From the NCBI GenBank assembly GCA_003448025.1, contig DLXL01000568.1, positions 8,261-23,766 on the forward strand: 15,506 nt of DNA, written 5' to 3'. The position numbers and the translations under genes were made by a program. Each line of letters begins with the position of its first letter. Position 1 is the first letter of the stretch. Positions 7,028 to 13,756 of the stretch are shown piece by piece. Source of the stretch: Saprospirales bacterium (GTDB taxonomy: Bacteria; Bacteroidota; Bacteroidia; Chitinophagales; Saprospiraceae). The notes under the pieces were generated by a model. That model was not told the DNA's origin, did no database searches, and saw nothing but the letters and a program-made list of their open reading frames with translations.

Positions 7028-7588
7028 ATGTCACGCATTGGAAAATTGCCTATCAGCCTTCCTGCAAAAGTGGAAGTTTCGGTTTCTGCCGACAACACCG
7101 TTACGGTGAAGGGCCCAAAGGGTACGCTCAGCCAAAAAATTGACCCTGATATCAAAGTCGGAGTTGAAGACGGCACCCTTACAGTGACCCGCCCAACGGA
7201 TCAGAAGCGCCACCGCTCCATGCATGGTCTTTACCGCGCACTTATCAACAATATGGTGGTAGGTGTAAGCGAAGGTTACGTTCGCGAAATGGAAGTGATC
7301 GGTGTAGGTTACCGTGTTGAGAATCAGGGCAACCTGGTTACTTTCACGATCGGTTATTCTCACCCGGTGATGTTCTACATCCCGTCTGAAATTAAAGTTA
7401 CCACAGCCATGGAAAAAGGTCAGGCACCTTTGATCCGTCTGGAAGGTATCGACAAAGAACTGCTGGGCCAGGTATGCGCAAAAATGCGTGGCTTCCGTAA
7501 GCCTGAGCCATATAAAGGCAAGGGTATTATGTTCAAAGGTGAACAAATTCGTCGCAAAGCAGGTAAAACTGCCGGCGGTAAAAAATAA
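7028..7588 (+). CDS. rplF: Ribosomal protein L6 (uL6)
   Basis: A 186-residue protein from the ATG at 7028, giving the standard MSRIGKLPISLPAKVEV start. The two repeated domains are visible: the first has VTVKGPKGTLSQKI and HRSMHGLYRALINNMV; the second has GVGYRVENQGNLVTF and the conserved end RKPEPYKGKGIMFKGE. L6 lies near the sarcin-ricin loop and the factor-binding site. An in-frame ATG at 6980 would overlap rpsH and has no support. The gene ends with two TAA codons in a row. Confidence 0.97.
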   Translation: MSRIGKLPISLPAKVEVSVSADNTVTVKGPKGTLSQKIDPDIKVGVEDGTLTVTRPTDQKRHRSMHGLYRALINNMVVGVSEGYVREMEVIGVGYRVENQGNLVTFTIGYSHPVMFYIPSEIKVTTAMEKGQAPLIRLEGIDKELLGQVCAKMRGFRKPEPYKGKGIMFKGEQIRRKAGKTAGGKK

Positions 7589-7600
7589 TAAAGTAGTGAT

Positions 7601-7640
7601 GTTCCGCCTGTTTCAGGTTTTAAACAAGATAGGGCGGAAC
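7601..7640 (+). other. Long hairpin in the rplF-rplR spacer
   Basis: GTTCCGCC (7601-7608) pairs perfectly with GGCGGAAC (7633-7640). The stem can continue inward with TGTTT (7609-7613) and AAACA (7622-7626), leaving a six-base bulge on the 3' side. No T-run follows, so it is unlikely to be an intrinsic terminator. It sits in one of the longer spacers (118 bases) and may be a processing or stability signal. Confidence 0.6.
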
Positions 7641-7706
7641 ACCATCAACATAACATCAATCGCTATCCCGGCCAGTCATCGGGTTGCCTAAATTGATACT
7701 ATAACA

Positions 7707-8048
7707 ATGAAACGTACAAAAGAACAAAGCCGTAAACGTATTCACCTCCGTATTCGTAAGAAGGTGAACGGCACAGCAGAGCGCCCACGTTTGAGTGTTT
7801 ACCGCTCTAACAATGCTATCTATTGCCAGTTGATCAACGATCAGTTGGGTCATACATTGGCTGCGGCTTCTTCTATGGGTATGAAAGGCCCGAACACTGC
7901 ACAAGCTACTGAAGTAGGCAAGTTGATCGCAGAACGGGCAAAAGCTGCGGGTATCCTGAATGTGGTATTCGACCGCGGCGGATACCTTTACCACGGACGC
8001 GTAAAGGCTCTGGCTGACGGCGCTCGTGAAGGAGGGCTTCAATTCTAA
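7707..8048 (+). CDS. rplR: Ribosomal protein L18 (uL18)
   Basis: A 113-residue protein, within the usual 110-120. The basic N-terminus [20 protein letters not shown] leads into [20 protein letters not shown]. The C-terminal half ends with [20 protein letters not shown] then AREGGLQF, the family signature. L18 binds 5S rRNA with L5 and brings it into the large subunit. The ATG follows ACTATAACA with no Shine-Dalgarno site. Confidence 0.97.
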   Translation: MKRTKEQSRKRIHLRIRKKVNGTAERPRLSVYRSNNAIYCQLINDQLGHTLAAASSMGMKGPNTAQATEVGKLIAERAKAAGILNVVFDRGGYLYHGRVKALADGAREGGLQF

Positions 8049-8066
8049 ACATTGGTTATTCGAGTA

Positions 8067-8088
8067 ATTGGCCGGATTTTAGGCCAAT
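8067..8088 (+). other. Hairpin in the rplR-rpsE spacer
   Basis: ATTGGCC (8067-8073) and GGCCAAT (8082-8088) form a perfect seven-pair stem around GGATTTTA. An A-rich stretch follows, not a T-run. Function unknown. Confidence 0.5.
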
Positions 8089-8120
8089 GATCAAATCAAC
8101 AAATAAAAAAGCTTAGCAAC

Positions 8121-8648
8121 ATGGCAAGGCAAGAAAGAGAAAAAGAAGTTTCGCGTACCACGGAAGAGTCCGGCCTCAAGGAAAAACTCGTGGCACTCAA
8201 CCGCGTAGCTAAAGTTACGAAAGGTGGTCGTACGTTCACCTTCGCTGCAGTAGTAGTGGTTGGAGACGGCAAGGGCACCATTGGCCAGGGACTTGGCAAG
8301 GCACGTGAGGTGTCTGAAGCCATCTCCAAGGCTGTAAAGGATGCAGAAAAAAACCTGGTTAAAGTACCCATCCTGAACGGTACCATTCCACACGAAGTGC
8401 ATGGTAAGTTCGATGCTGGTCGAGTTCTGATCAAGCCAGCTGCGCACGGTACTGGTGTGATTGCAGGCGGCGCTATGCGTGCTGTTCTGGAATCCGTTGG
8501 TGTGCATGACTGTCTTGCCAAGTCGCAAGGTTCTGCTAATCCGCACAACGTTGTAAAAGCAACCATTGCTGCTCTTACCAGCCTTCGCAGTCCTGCAGAA
8601 GTTGCTCGTCAGCGCGGTATTTCAATGGAAAAACTCTTTAACGGCTAA
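8121..8648 (+). CDS. rpsE: Ribosomal protein S5 (uS5)
   Basis: A 175-residue protein, normal for S5. The N-terminal double-stranded-RNA-binding-like domain is seen as [20 protein letters not shown] and [20 protein letters not shown]; the C-terminal domain has [20 protein letters not shown] and [17 protein letters not shown]5 is in the body of the small subunit, lines the mRNA entry channel with S3 and S4 and affects decoding accuracy. It is 12 bases before rpmD. Confidence 0.98.
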   Translation: MARQEREKEVSRTTEESGLKEKLVALNRVAKVTKGGRTFTFAAVVVVGDGKGTIGQGLGKAREVSEAISKAVKDAEKNLVKVPILNGTIPHEVHGKFDAGRVLIKPAAHGTGVIAGGAMRAVLESVGVHDCLAKSQGSANPHNVVKATIAALTSLRSPAEVARQRGISMEKLFNG

Positions 8649-8660
8649 AGGATTTAAGAC

Positions 8661-8840
8661 ATGAGCAAAGTAAATATTACCTTGTTTAGGAGCCCAATCG
8701 ACAAGCCAAAGCGTCAGAAACAAACGCTTGTGGCCCTGGGTTTCCGTAAAATGAACCAAACTGTTCAACACGAAGTAACCCCTCAACTTGAAGGTATGAT
8801 TCGTGTGGTTCAGCACCTGGTTAAAGTGGAAAACGTCTGA
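8661..8840 (+). CDS. rpmD: Ribosomal protein L30 (uL30)
   Basis: A 59-residue protein, the normal size for L30. It begins MSKVNITLFRSPIDKPKRQK and continues with the conserved LVALGFRKMNQTVQH and the closing GMIRVVQHLVKVE. L30 is a small surface protein of the large subunit. It lies between S5 and L15 as in all spc operons. It ends in TGA. Unusually for this window, an AAAGGA sits at 8647-8652, eight bases before the ATG, which looks like a Shine-Dalgarno site; that may be chance, since it overlaps the rpsE stop. Confidence 0.96.
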   Translation: MSKVNITLFRSPIDKPKRQKQTLVALGFRKMNQTVQHEVTPQLEGMIRVVQHLVKVENV

Positions 8841-8872
8841 TTTATCCGGCGAAATCAAATTCAACAAAATCT

Positions 8873-8893
8873 GATTGCAGGTTCACTGCAGTC
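8873..8893 (+). other. Hairpin in the rpmD-rplO spacer
   Basis: GATTGCAG (8873-8880) pairs with CTGCAGTC (8886-8893) around the loop GTTCA, eight pairs with one T-G. It is followed by an A-rich leader and the rplO ATG 18 bases on. Function unknown. Confidence 0.45.
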
Positions 8894-8911
8894 TGACAAT
8901 AAAGATAAAAA

Positions 8912-9358
8912 ATGGATCTCTCTAATCTCCGTCCGGCAGAAGGTTCAACCAAGAATGAAAAGCGTATTGGCCGTGGTACTGGCTCTGGCCGTGGCGGCAC
9001 CTCTACGCGTGGTCACAAAGGGGACAAAGCACGTAGCGGCGCCAAACAAAAGCGTCACTTCGAAGGTGGCCAAACACCTATGCAGCGTCGATTGCCTAAG
9101 CGTGGTTTCAAAAATGTAAACCGCGTTGAATATGTGCCACTGAACCTTGGCGCGCTGGAAGCATTGGTACAAAAAACCGGTAACAGCAGCTTCGATGTTG
9201 CTTCACTGGTGGCAGCCGGTGTATCCCGTGCTTCCGACAAGATCAAAGTGCTGGGTACTGGTAAGCTTACTTCTAAAGTAACCTTGAAAGTACACGCCGC
9301 ATCTGCATCCGCAAAAGCCGCCATCGAAGCCCTCGGTGGAAGCATTGAACTCGTTTAA
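8912..9358 (+). CDS. rplO: Ribosomal protein L15 (uL15)
   Basis: A 148-residue protein of normal length. The start MDLSNLRPAEGSTKNEKRIG is followed by the basic glycine-rich stretch GRGTGSGRGGTSTRGHKG that threads into 23S rRNA. Further on are FEGGQTPMQRRLPKRGFKN and a C-terminal globular part ending ALGGSIELV. L15 is a late assembly protein. The ATG follows AAAGATAAAAA. Only 14 bases separate its stop from secY. Confidence 0.98.
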   Translation: MDLSNLRPAEGSTKNEKRIGRGTGSGRGGTSTRGHKGDKARSGAKQKRHFEGGQTPMQRRLPKRGFKNVNRVEYVPLNLGALEALVQKTGNSSFDVASLVAAGVSRASDKIKVLGTGKLTSKVTLKVHAASASAKAAIEALGGSIELV

Positions 9359-9372
9359 ATCCTCTTTCGGTA

Positions 9373-10734
9373 ATGAAATTTTTTACCGTTCTCAAAAATA
9401 TCTGGAGCATTAAAGAGCTCCGCGATCGTATCCTGTTCACACTGGCTCTTTTGCTGGTATATCGGGCAGGTACATTCATCGTATTACCGGGTGTTGTACC
9501 GGCAGCATTAGACCGTGCGGCTCAAAGTCGTAGCGCTAATGACCTGTTGGGCCTGATCAACGTATTCACCGGTGGTGCATTTGACAATGCTGCAATTTTT
9601 GCCCTTGGTGTAATGCCTTACATTACGGCATCCATCATTGTGCAGTTGCTTGGCTTTGCAGTTCCATACTTCCAGCGTCTTCAAACGAAAGAAGGTGAAA
9701 GTGGTCGCAAGCGTCTGAATCAAATCACGCGTTTCCTGACCGTAGCAATTACCCTGGTTCAGGGTGGTGGTTACCTTCAACTGGTGCGCAGCATTCCTGG
9801 CGGTGTATCTCCAGAAGTTCCGGAAGGCCTGTTTTGGTTCTCCAACATCATTATCCTTACCGCTGGTACCATCTTCTGTATGTGGCTGGGTGAGCGAATC
9901 ACGGATAAAGGCCTTGGTAACGGTACATCCCTGATTATTCAGGCTGGTATCATTGCCCGTCTGCCTTACGCGTTCTCTTTTGAATTCGTTAAACTGTTCG
10001 GTGAGAATAAACTTCTGCTCTTCTTTGTTGAACTGGCAGTATTCTTTGTGATTGTTTTGGCAACTATTCTGGTTATCCAGGGTGTTCGTCGTATCCCGAT
10101 CCAGTTTGCCAAACGAATGGTTGGCCGTTCCGGTGGTGCGGCGCCAACTTCAAGCGCTCGTGATTACCTTCCACTGAAGATCAACTCCGCAGGTGTTATG
10201 CCGATCATCTTTGCTCAGGCTTTGATGTTCCTTCCCGCAACAGCCATGCAATACCTCTCCGGAGGAGCCGCAGGCGGTGGTTTGAGTATGTTCTCCGACA
10301 TCTATTCTTTCGGTTACAATGCACTGTTCTTCACCCTGATCGTAATCTTCACGTATGTATATACGGCGTTGATGATCAATCCGACGAACTATGCTGAATA
10401 TCTGAAGCGTAATAATGCTTTCATTCCAGGTGTTAAGCCAGGTGAATCTACCTCAGAATATATCGACAATATCATGACCCGGATCACGCTGCCTGGTGCA
10501 GTATTCCTCGGCTTGCTCGGTATTCTGCCTTCAATTGCTGCAGTATTTGGTGTGAACCAGCAGTTTGCACTGTTCTTCGGAGGTACTACATTGCTCATTA
10601 TGGTGGGTGTTGCACTTGATACACTCCAGGTGATTGAAAGCTATCTATTGACTAAAAAATACGACGGTCTGATTAAGTCTGGTCGTATACAAGGCCGTTC
10701 CACCACTGGTATCCAGGTTGGACAGCCTCAATAA
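9373..10734 (+). CDS. secY: Preprotein translocase channel subunit SecY
   Basis: A 453-residue membrane protein, slightly longer than E. coli SecY (443). SecY forms the protein-conducting channel with SecE and SecG and is driven by SecA or the ribosome. About ten membrane segments are visible, starting with LFTLALLLVYRAGTFIVLPG (21-40). Signature regions include LGVMPYITASIIVQLLG (78-94), WLGERITDKGLGNGTSLIIQ (171-190) and INSAGVMPIIFAQALMFLP (270-288). The C-terminal cytoplasmic loop at about 336-360 (INPTNYAEYLKRNNAFIPG) is where SecA and the ribosome bind. It is the last gene of the spc section and is directly followed by map. Confidence 0.98.
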   Translation: MKFFTVLKNIWSIKELRDRILFTLALLLVYRAGTFIVLPGVVPAALDRAAQSRSANDLLGLINVFTGGAFDNAAIFALGVMPYITASIIVQLLGFAVPYFQRLQTKEGESGRKRLNQITRFLTVAITLVQGGGYLQLVRSIPGGVSPEVPEGLFWFSNIIILTAGTIFCMWLGERITDKGLGNGTSLIIQAGIIARLPYAFSFEFVKLFGENKLLLFFVELAVFFVIVLATILVIQGVRRIPIQFAKRMVGRSGGAAPTSSARDYLPLKINSAGVMPIIFAQALMFLPATAMQYLSGGAAGGGLSMFSDIYSFGYNALFFTLIVIFTYVYTALMINPTNYAEYLKRNNAFIPGVKPGESTSEYIDNIMTRITLPGAVFLGLLGILPSIAAVFGVNQQFALFFGGTTLLIMVGVALDTLQVIESYLLTKKYDGLIKSGRIQGRSTTGIQVGQPQ

Positions 10735-10742
10735 AGACCATT

Positions 10743-11597
10743 ATGGGCTTGTTTGGAAAAGGATCTGACGGCAGGCAATTTCATTTTAAAACTGCTGCCG
10801 AAATTGAGTTGATGCGCAATGCCAACCTGATTGTTTCCAAAACATTGGCGCATGTGGCGAGTATGTTGAAGCCTGGTATTACAGGTAAAACAATTGATAA
10901 AGCGGCAGAGGAATTTATTCGGGATCATGGTGGAAGGCCAGCATTCAAAGGATATGGCCCTAAACAAAATCCGTTCCCGGCTTCTTTGTGTGTGTCGTAC
11001 AATGATATAGTGGTGCACGGAATTCCGGGTAGCCGGGAATTTAAGGAAGGGGATGTGGTTTCTGTAGATTGTGGTGTTGAACTGGAAGGCTTTTACGGTG
11101 ATGCAGCATTCACCTTCGCTTTTCAAGAGGTTGATGCCAAATCGATGGATTTACTTCAGGTAACTTACGCCTCCTTATATCTGGGTATCGAACAAGCAGT
11201 ACATGGCAAGAGGGTAGGAGATATTTCAGCAGCCATTCAGGAATATTGTGAAAGACAACATGGTTACGGGGTGGTTCGGGATTTGGTTGGTCACGGAGTG
11301 GGAAGATCATTACATGAAGAGCCGGAGGTGCCTAACTACGGAAAACGTGGAAAAGGACCTTTACTTCAGGAAGGATTGACCATTGCCATTGAACCAATGG
11401 TGAACATGGGAAAAAAAGAAGTTTATCAAATGGATGATGGTTGGACCATTTTAACCCGGGATAAACTACCCAGCGCACACTTTGAACACTCCGTTGCAGT
11501 GATGAAAGGAAAGGCTGATATCCTCTCAGATCACTCCTATATTTTGGATGAAATAAAAAATAATCCAAATTTGCAGGAAGTACTGCCTAAAAGTTAG
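10743..11597 (+). CDS. map: Methionine aminopeptidase, type I
   Basis: A 284-residue enzyme that removes the initiator methionine from new proteins using two metal ions. All expected active-site residues are present at E. coli-like spacing: His92 (VVHGIPG), Asp109 and Asp120 as metal ligands in VDCG and YGDAAF, His184 and His191 in GHGVGRSLHEEP, Glu217 (IEPMVNMG) and Glu248 (HFEHSV). It lacks the N-terminal zinc-finger extension of eukaryotic forms. It starts 8 bases after secY. Its codon choice is unlike its neighbours: it often uses AGA, AGG, CGG and GGA, which the ribosomal genes avoid, in line with lower expression. The stop is TAG, the only one seen, and overlaps the candidate infA promoter. 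Confidence 0.98.
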   Translation: MGLFGKGSDGRQFHFKTAAEIELMRNANLIVSKTLAHVASMLKPGITGKTIDKAAEEFIRDHGGRPAFKGYGPKQNPFPASLCVSYNDIVVHGIPGSREFKEGDVVSVDCGVELEGFYGDAAFTFAFQEVDAKSMDLLQVTYASLYLGIEQAVHGKRVGDISAAIQEYCERQHGYGVVRDLVGHGVGRSLHEEPEVPNYGKRGKGPLLQEGLTIAIEPMVNMGKKEVYQMDDGWTILTRDKLPSAHFEHSVAVMKGKADILSDHSYILDEIKNNPNLQEVLPKS

Positions 11598-11604
11598 ACC
11601 TTTG
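11570..11604 (+). promoter_or_regulatory. Candidate Bacteroidota-type promoter for infA
   Basis: Bacteroidota promoters have TTTG near -33 and TAnnTTTG near -7. Here TTTG (11570-11573) is followed after 23 bases by GACCTTTG (11597-11604), and the text reads TTAGACCTTTGCACCCC. The box matches TTTG fully but has G in place of the first T. The spacing is at the long end. It would start a transcript 20-odd bases before the infA ATG and lies at the end of map, where a strong promoter for the following translation genes would make sense. Confidence 0.45.
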
Positions 11605-11633
11605 CACCCCGAAATCAGAAAACGACCATTTCT

Positions 11634-11852
11634 ATGGCAAAAGAAGACATTATCAAACAAGACGGTGTGGTTTCAGAAGCACTTTCGAATGCAAATTTCA
11701 AAGTGCAGTTGGAAAACGGGCACATCATCTTGGCAACCATATCCGGTAAAATGCGTATGCACTATATCCGGATATTGCCAGGCGACAAAGTTTCTGTGGA
11801 GATGTCGCCTTACGACCTGACAAGGGGACGCATCATTTACCGCTACAAGTAA
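11634..11852 (+). CDS. infA: Translation initiation factor IF-1
   Basis: A 72-residue protein, exactly the usual size. The whole protein is one OB-fold: [59 protein letters not shown] and [13 protein letters not shown]-1 binds the A-site of the small subunit during initiation together with IF-2 and IF-3. It is 36 bases after map, with a candidate promoter in between, and 54 bases before rpmJ. The map-infA-rpmJ-rpsM order is common in Bacteroidota. Confidence 0.98.
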   Translation: MAKEDIIKQDGVVSEALSNANFKVQLENGHIILATISGKMRMHYIRILPGDKVSVEMSPYDLTRGRIIYRYK

Positions 11853-11906
11853 CTTGTTGAACGACAAGTGCTTACAAATTTTTGAAAACAGACAATTCGA
11901 CACGAT

Positions 11907-12023
11907 ATGAAAGTCAGACCGTCCATCAAGAAGCGTTCTGTTGATTGCAAGATCGTTCGCCGTAAAGGCAAATTGTACGTAATCAACAAGAAGAACCCGA
12001 AATTTAAACAACGTCAAGGGTAA
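11907..12023 (+). CDS. rpmJ: Ribosomal protein L36 (bL36), zinc-free form
   Basis: A 38-residue protein, full length for L36. It reads [20 protein letters not shown] and ends NPKFKQRQG. The zinc-binding form uses three cysteines and one histidine; here only Cys14 remains, with Ser11 in the first position and Asn and Phe where the later Cys and His would be. It should not bind zinc. L36 packs into 23S rRNA near the base of the L7/L12 stalk. It lies before rpsM as usual. Confidence 0.95.
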   Translation: MKVRPSIKKRSVDCKIVRRKGKLYVINKKNPKFKQRQG

Positions 12024-12113
12024 GGACGCGTTTCGGGGGTTGGTGCATAGTAATATGCTTCTCCGATCCGAACCGAATCAACCTAACAACAGCATCAAAA
12101 TCAACAAAATACA

Positions 12114-12491
12114 ATGGCACGTATTGCAGGTGTAGATTTGCCCCGTCATAAAAGGGGTGTTGTAAGCCTCACGTATATCTACGGTATCGGGAATTCTTCC
12201 GCCAGGGAGATTCTTGAAAAAGCCGGTGTAAGCGAGGACACCAAAGCCGAGGCATGGACGGATGAGAACATCAAGGCTATTGCCCGTATCATCGCCGATG
12301 AGTACAAAACGGAAGGCCAATTGCGTTCCGAAGTACAAACGAACATCAAACGTTTGATGGACATCGGTTGCTACCGTGGTCTGCGTCACCGTAAAGGTCT
12401 TCCATTGCGTGGCCAGCGTACGCGTACCAATGCACGTACCCGTAAGGGCAAGCGTAAAACGGTTGCCGGCAAAAAGAAAGTAACTAAGTAA
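12114..12491 (+). CDS. rpsM: Ribosomal protein S13 (uS13)
   Basis: A 125-residue protein, slightly longer than E. coli S13 (118). It starts [20 protein letters not shown], includes the helical [13 protein letters not shown], and ends with [20 protein letters not shown] and a very basic tail. S13 is in the head of the small subunit, pairs with S19, bridges to the large subunit and touches P-site tRNA with its tail. It is the first gene of the alpha section; the ATG follows AAAATACA. Confidence 0.98.
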   Translation: MARIAGVDLPRHKRGVVSLTYIYGIGNSSAREILEKAGVSEDTKAEAWTDENIKAIARIIADEYKTEGQLRSEVQTNIKRLMDIGCYRGLRHRKGLPLRGQRTRTNARTRKGKRKTVAGKKKVTK

Positions 12492-12493
12492 TG

Positions 12494-12578
12494 TGACCAG
12501 TGTGGAAATGTGGTCATACAACTTGACTGCATTCGCTACATTCAACACATTGACCACATTCAAAAATTGACCATATTC
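12494..12578 (+). repeat. Degenerate nonamer array with an opposed arm, before rpsK
   Basis: CATTC-like units recur at about 9-base steps: 12530, 12539, 12548, 12557, then about 12565 and 12574 after an 8-base step. Facing them, AATGTGGTCA (12507-12516) is the exact reverse complement of TGACCACATT (12551-12560), giving a ten-pair stem with a 34-base loop. The same left arm could instead pair with TGACCA (12494-12499), so two exclusive folds are possible. ATTGACCACATTC (12549-12561) recurs exactly at 12991-13003. Confidence 0.65.
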
Positions 12579-12585
12579 TCATAAA

Positions 12586-12978
12586 ATGGCAAAAGGTGCA
12601 GCAAAAAAGGTTGTTAAGCGGAAGGTGAAAATCACCCCCGAAGGCCTCGTTTTCATTCAAGCGAGCTTTAACAACATCATTATCTCCATCACCAACAAAC
12701 AAGGTGAGGTAGTTTCCTGGGCTTCTGCTGGTAAAGCAGGATTCCGTGGTTCCAAGAAAAATACGCCTTACGCAGCACAGGTAGCAGCCAGCGATGCAGC
12801 TAAAACTGCACACGAAGCCGGTATTCGTTCTGCTGAGGTGTTCGTAAAAGGCCCGGGTTCCGGTCGTGAATCAGCTATCCGTGCCATTGACCAGTCAGGT
12901 ATCAAGGTGCTCGTGATCAACGACGTTACCCCAATGCCACACAACGGCTGTCGCCCTCCAAAGCGTCGCCGCGTATAA
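12586..12978 (+). CDS. rpsK: Ribosomal protein S11 (uS11)
   Basis: A 130-residue protein of normal length. After a basic N-terminus come [20 protein letters not shown] and [20 protein letters not shown], then [13 protein letters not shown] and the diagnostic end [14 protein letters not shown]11 lies on the platform of the small subunit near the E-site mRNA path. The Asn-Gly in the end motif matches the site that is isomerised to isoaspartate in E. coli S11. It is 32 bases before rpsD. Confidence 0.98.
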   Translation: MAKGAAKKVVKRKVKITPEGLVFIQASFNNIIISITNKQGEVVSWASAGKAGFRGSKKNTPYAAQVAASDAAKTAHEAGIRSAEVFVKGPGSGRESAIRAIDQSGIKVLVINDVTPMPHNGCRPPKRRRV

Positions 12979-12990
12979 TTCAATCAAAAA

Positions 12991-13003
12991 ATTGACCACA
13001 TTC
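12991..13003 (+). repeat. Second exact copy of ATTGACCACATTC, before rpsD
   Basis: The 13 bases match 12549-12561 exactly, and both copies lie in spacers directly before ribosomal-protein genes. A ten-base version, ATTGACCACA, lies right after the rplP stop at 4195-4204, and a variant ATTGACCATATTC is at 12566-12578. It ends 7 bases before the rpsD ATG. Confidence 0.6.
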
Positions 13004-13010
13004 CAATAAG

Positions 13011-13625
13011 ATGGCTCGTTATACTGGACCAACCACCAAGAAAGCCCGCTCATTCGGCGAACCTATTTTTGGCTTCGATAAAGCATTCGAACGCCGGAAG
13101 TATCCTCCTGGCCAACATGGCTTGTCTCGCAAGAAAAAGCAGGCTTCCAACTACGCCGGACAGCTGAAAGAAAAGCAAAAAGCTAAATACACCTACGGTG
13201 TGCTGGAACGTCAGTTCCGCAAAACATTCGTGAACGCAACGCGTCGCCACGGTGTTACCGGTGAAGTATTGCTTCAATTGCTTGAAGCTCGCCTTGACAA
13301 CACGGTTTATCGTATGGGGATCTCCCCAACCCGCCGTGGTGCACGTCAGTTGGTAGGTCACCGTCACATCACCGTAAATGGCAAGGTGGTAAATATTCCA
13401 TCCTACTCCCTGAAGCCTGGTGATATCGTGGCAGTTCGTGGCAAATCCAAAGCCCTTGAAGTGGTAACTACACATGTTGGCGCTAAAACCAATAATGTAC
13501 GCAACTACGGATGGTTGGAATGGAACGTTGATAAAATGCAGGGCATTTTCCTGGCATACCCACAACGCGATCAAATTCCGGAGAATATCAACGAACAGCT
13601 GATCGTTGAATTGTACTCCAAGTAA
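13011..13625 (+). CDS. rpsD: Ribosomal protein S4 (uS4), cysteine-free form
   Basis: A 204-residue protein, normal for S4. S4 starts assembly of the small subunit with 16S rRNA and lines the mRNA entry channel; in E. coli it also represses the alpha operon. The N-terminal part has [20 protein letters not shown] with no cysteines, so the zinc knuckle of some S4 proteins is missing. The S4 RNA-binding domain is seen as [20 protein letters not shown] and [18 protein letters not shown]. The C-terminus ends with [11 protein letters not shown]. It is followed by a terminator-like hairpin before rpoA. Confidence 0.98.
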   Translation: MARYTGPTTKKARSFGEPIFGFDKAFERRKYPPGQHGLSRKKKQASNYAGQLKEKQKAKYTYGVLERQFRKTFVNATRRHGVTGEVLLQLLEARLDNTVYRMGISPTRRGARQLVGHRHITVNGKVVNIPSYSLKPGDIVAVRGKSKALEVVTTHVGAKTNNVRNYGWLEWNVDKMQGIFLAYPQRDQIPENINEQLIVELYSK

Positions 13626-13644
13626 TAGCTTGCAAAAACCTAAC

Positions 13645-13671
13645 GGTTGGCCCTCAAAAAGAGGGCCAACC
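13645..13671 (+). terminator. Strong hairpin between rpsD and rpoA
   Basis: GGTTGGCCCTC (13645-13655) and GAGGGCCAACC (13661-13671) form a perfect eleven-pair stem around AAAAA. The 3' side reads ATTTTGGTGTTTG, T-rich but interrupted. It may be a weak or partial intrinsic terminator that lowers rpoA expression relative to the ribosomal genes, or an mRNA processing site. Confidence 0.7.
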
Positions 13672-13756
13672 ATTTTGGTGTTTGCTGCCCCCCCCAACAC
13701 CCGCCTCAAAATCAAATTCGTTTTTCCCACCAACACTCTTTCGGAGCATTCCACAT

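Noticed and set aside
10743..11597. map as a recently transferred gene because of its codon use
   Set aside because: Its position between secY and infA is the usual one in Bacteroidota, and lower expression explains the codon choice.
13682..13756. Upstream start for rpoA through the C-run
   Set aside because: The 25 extra residues are Pro/Ser/Phe-rich spacer translation; the ATG at 13757 gives the normal alpha start.
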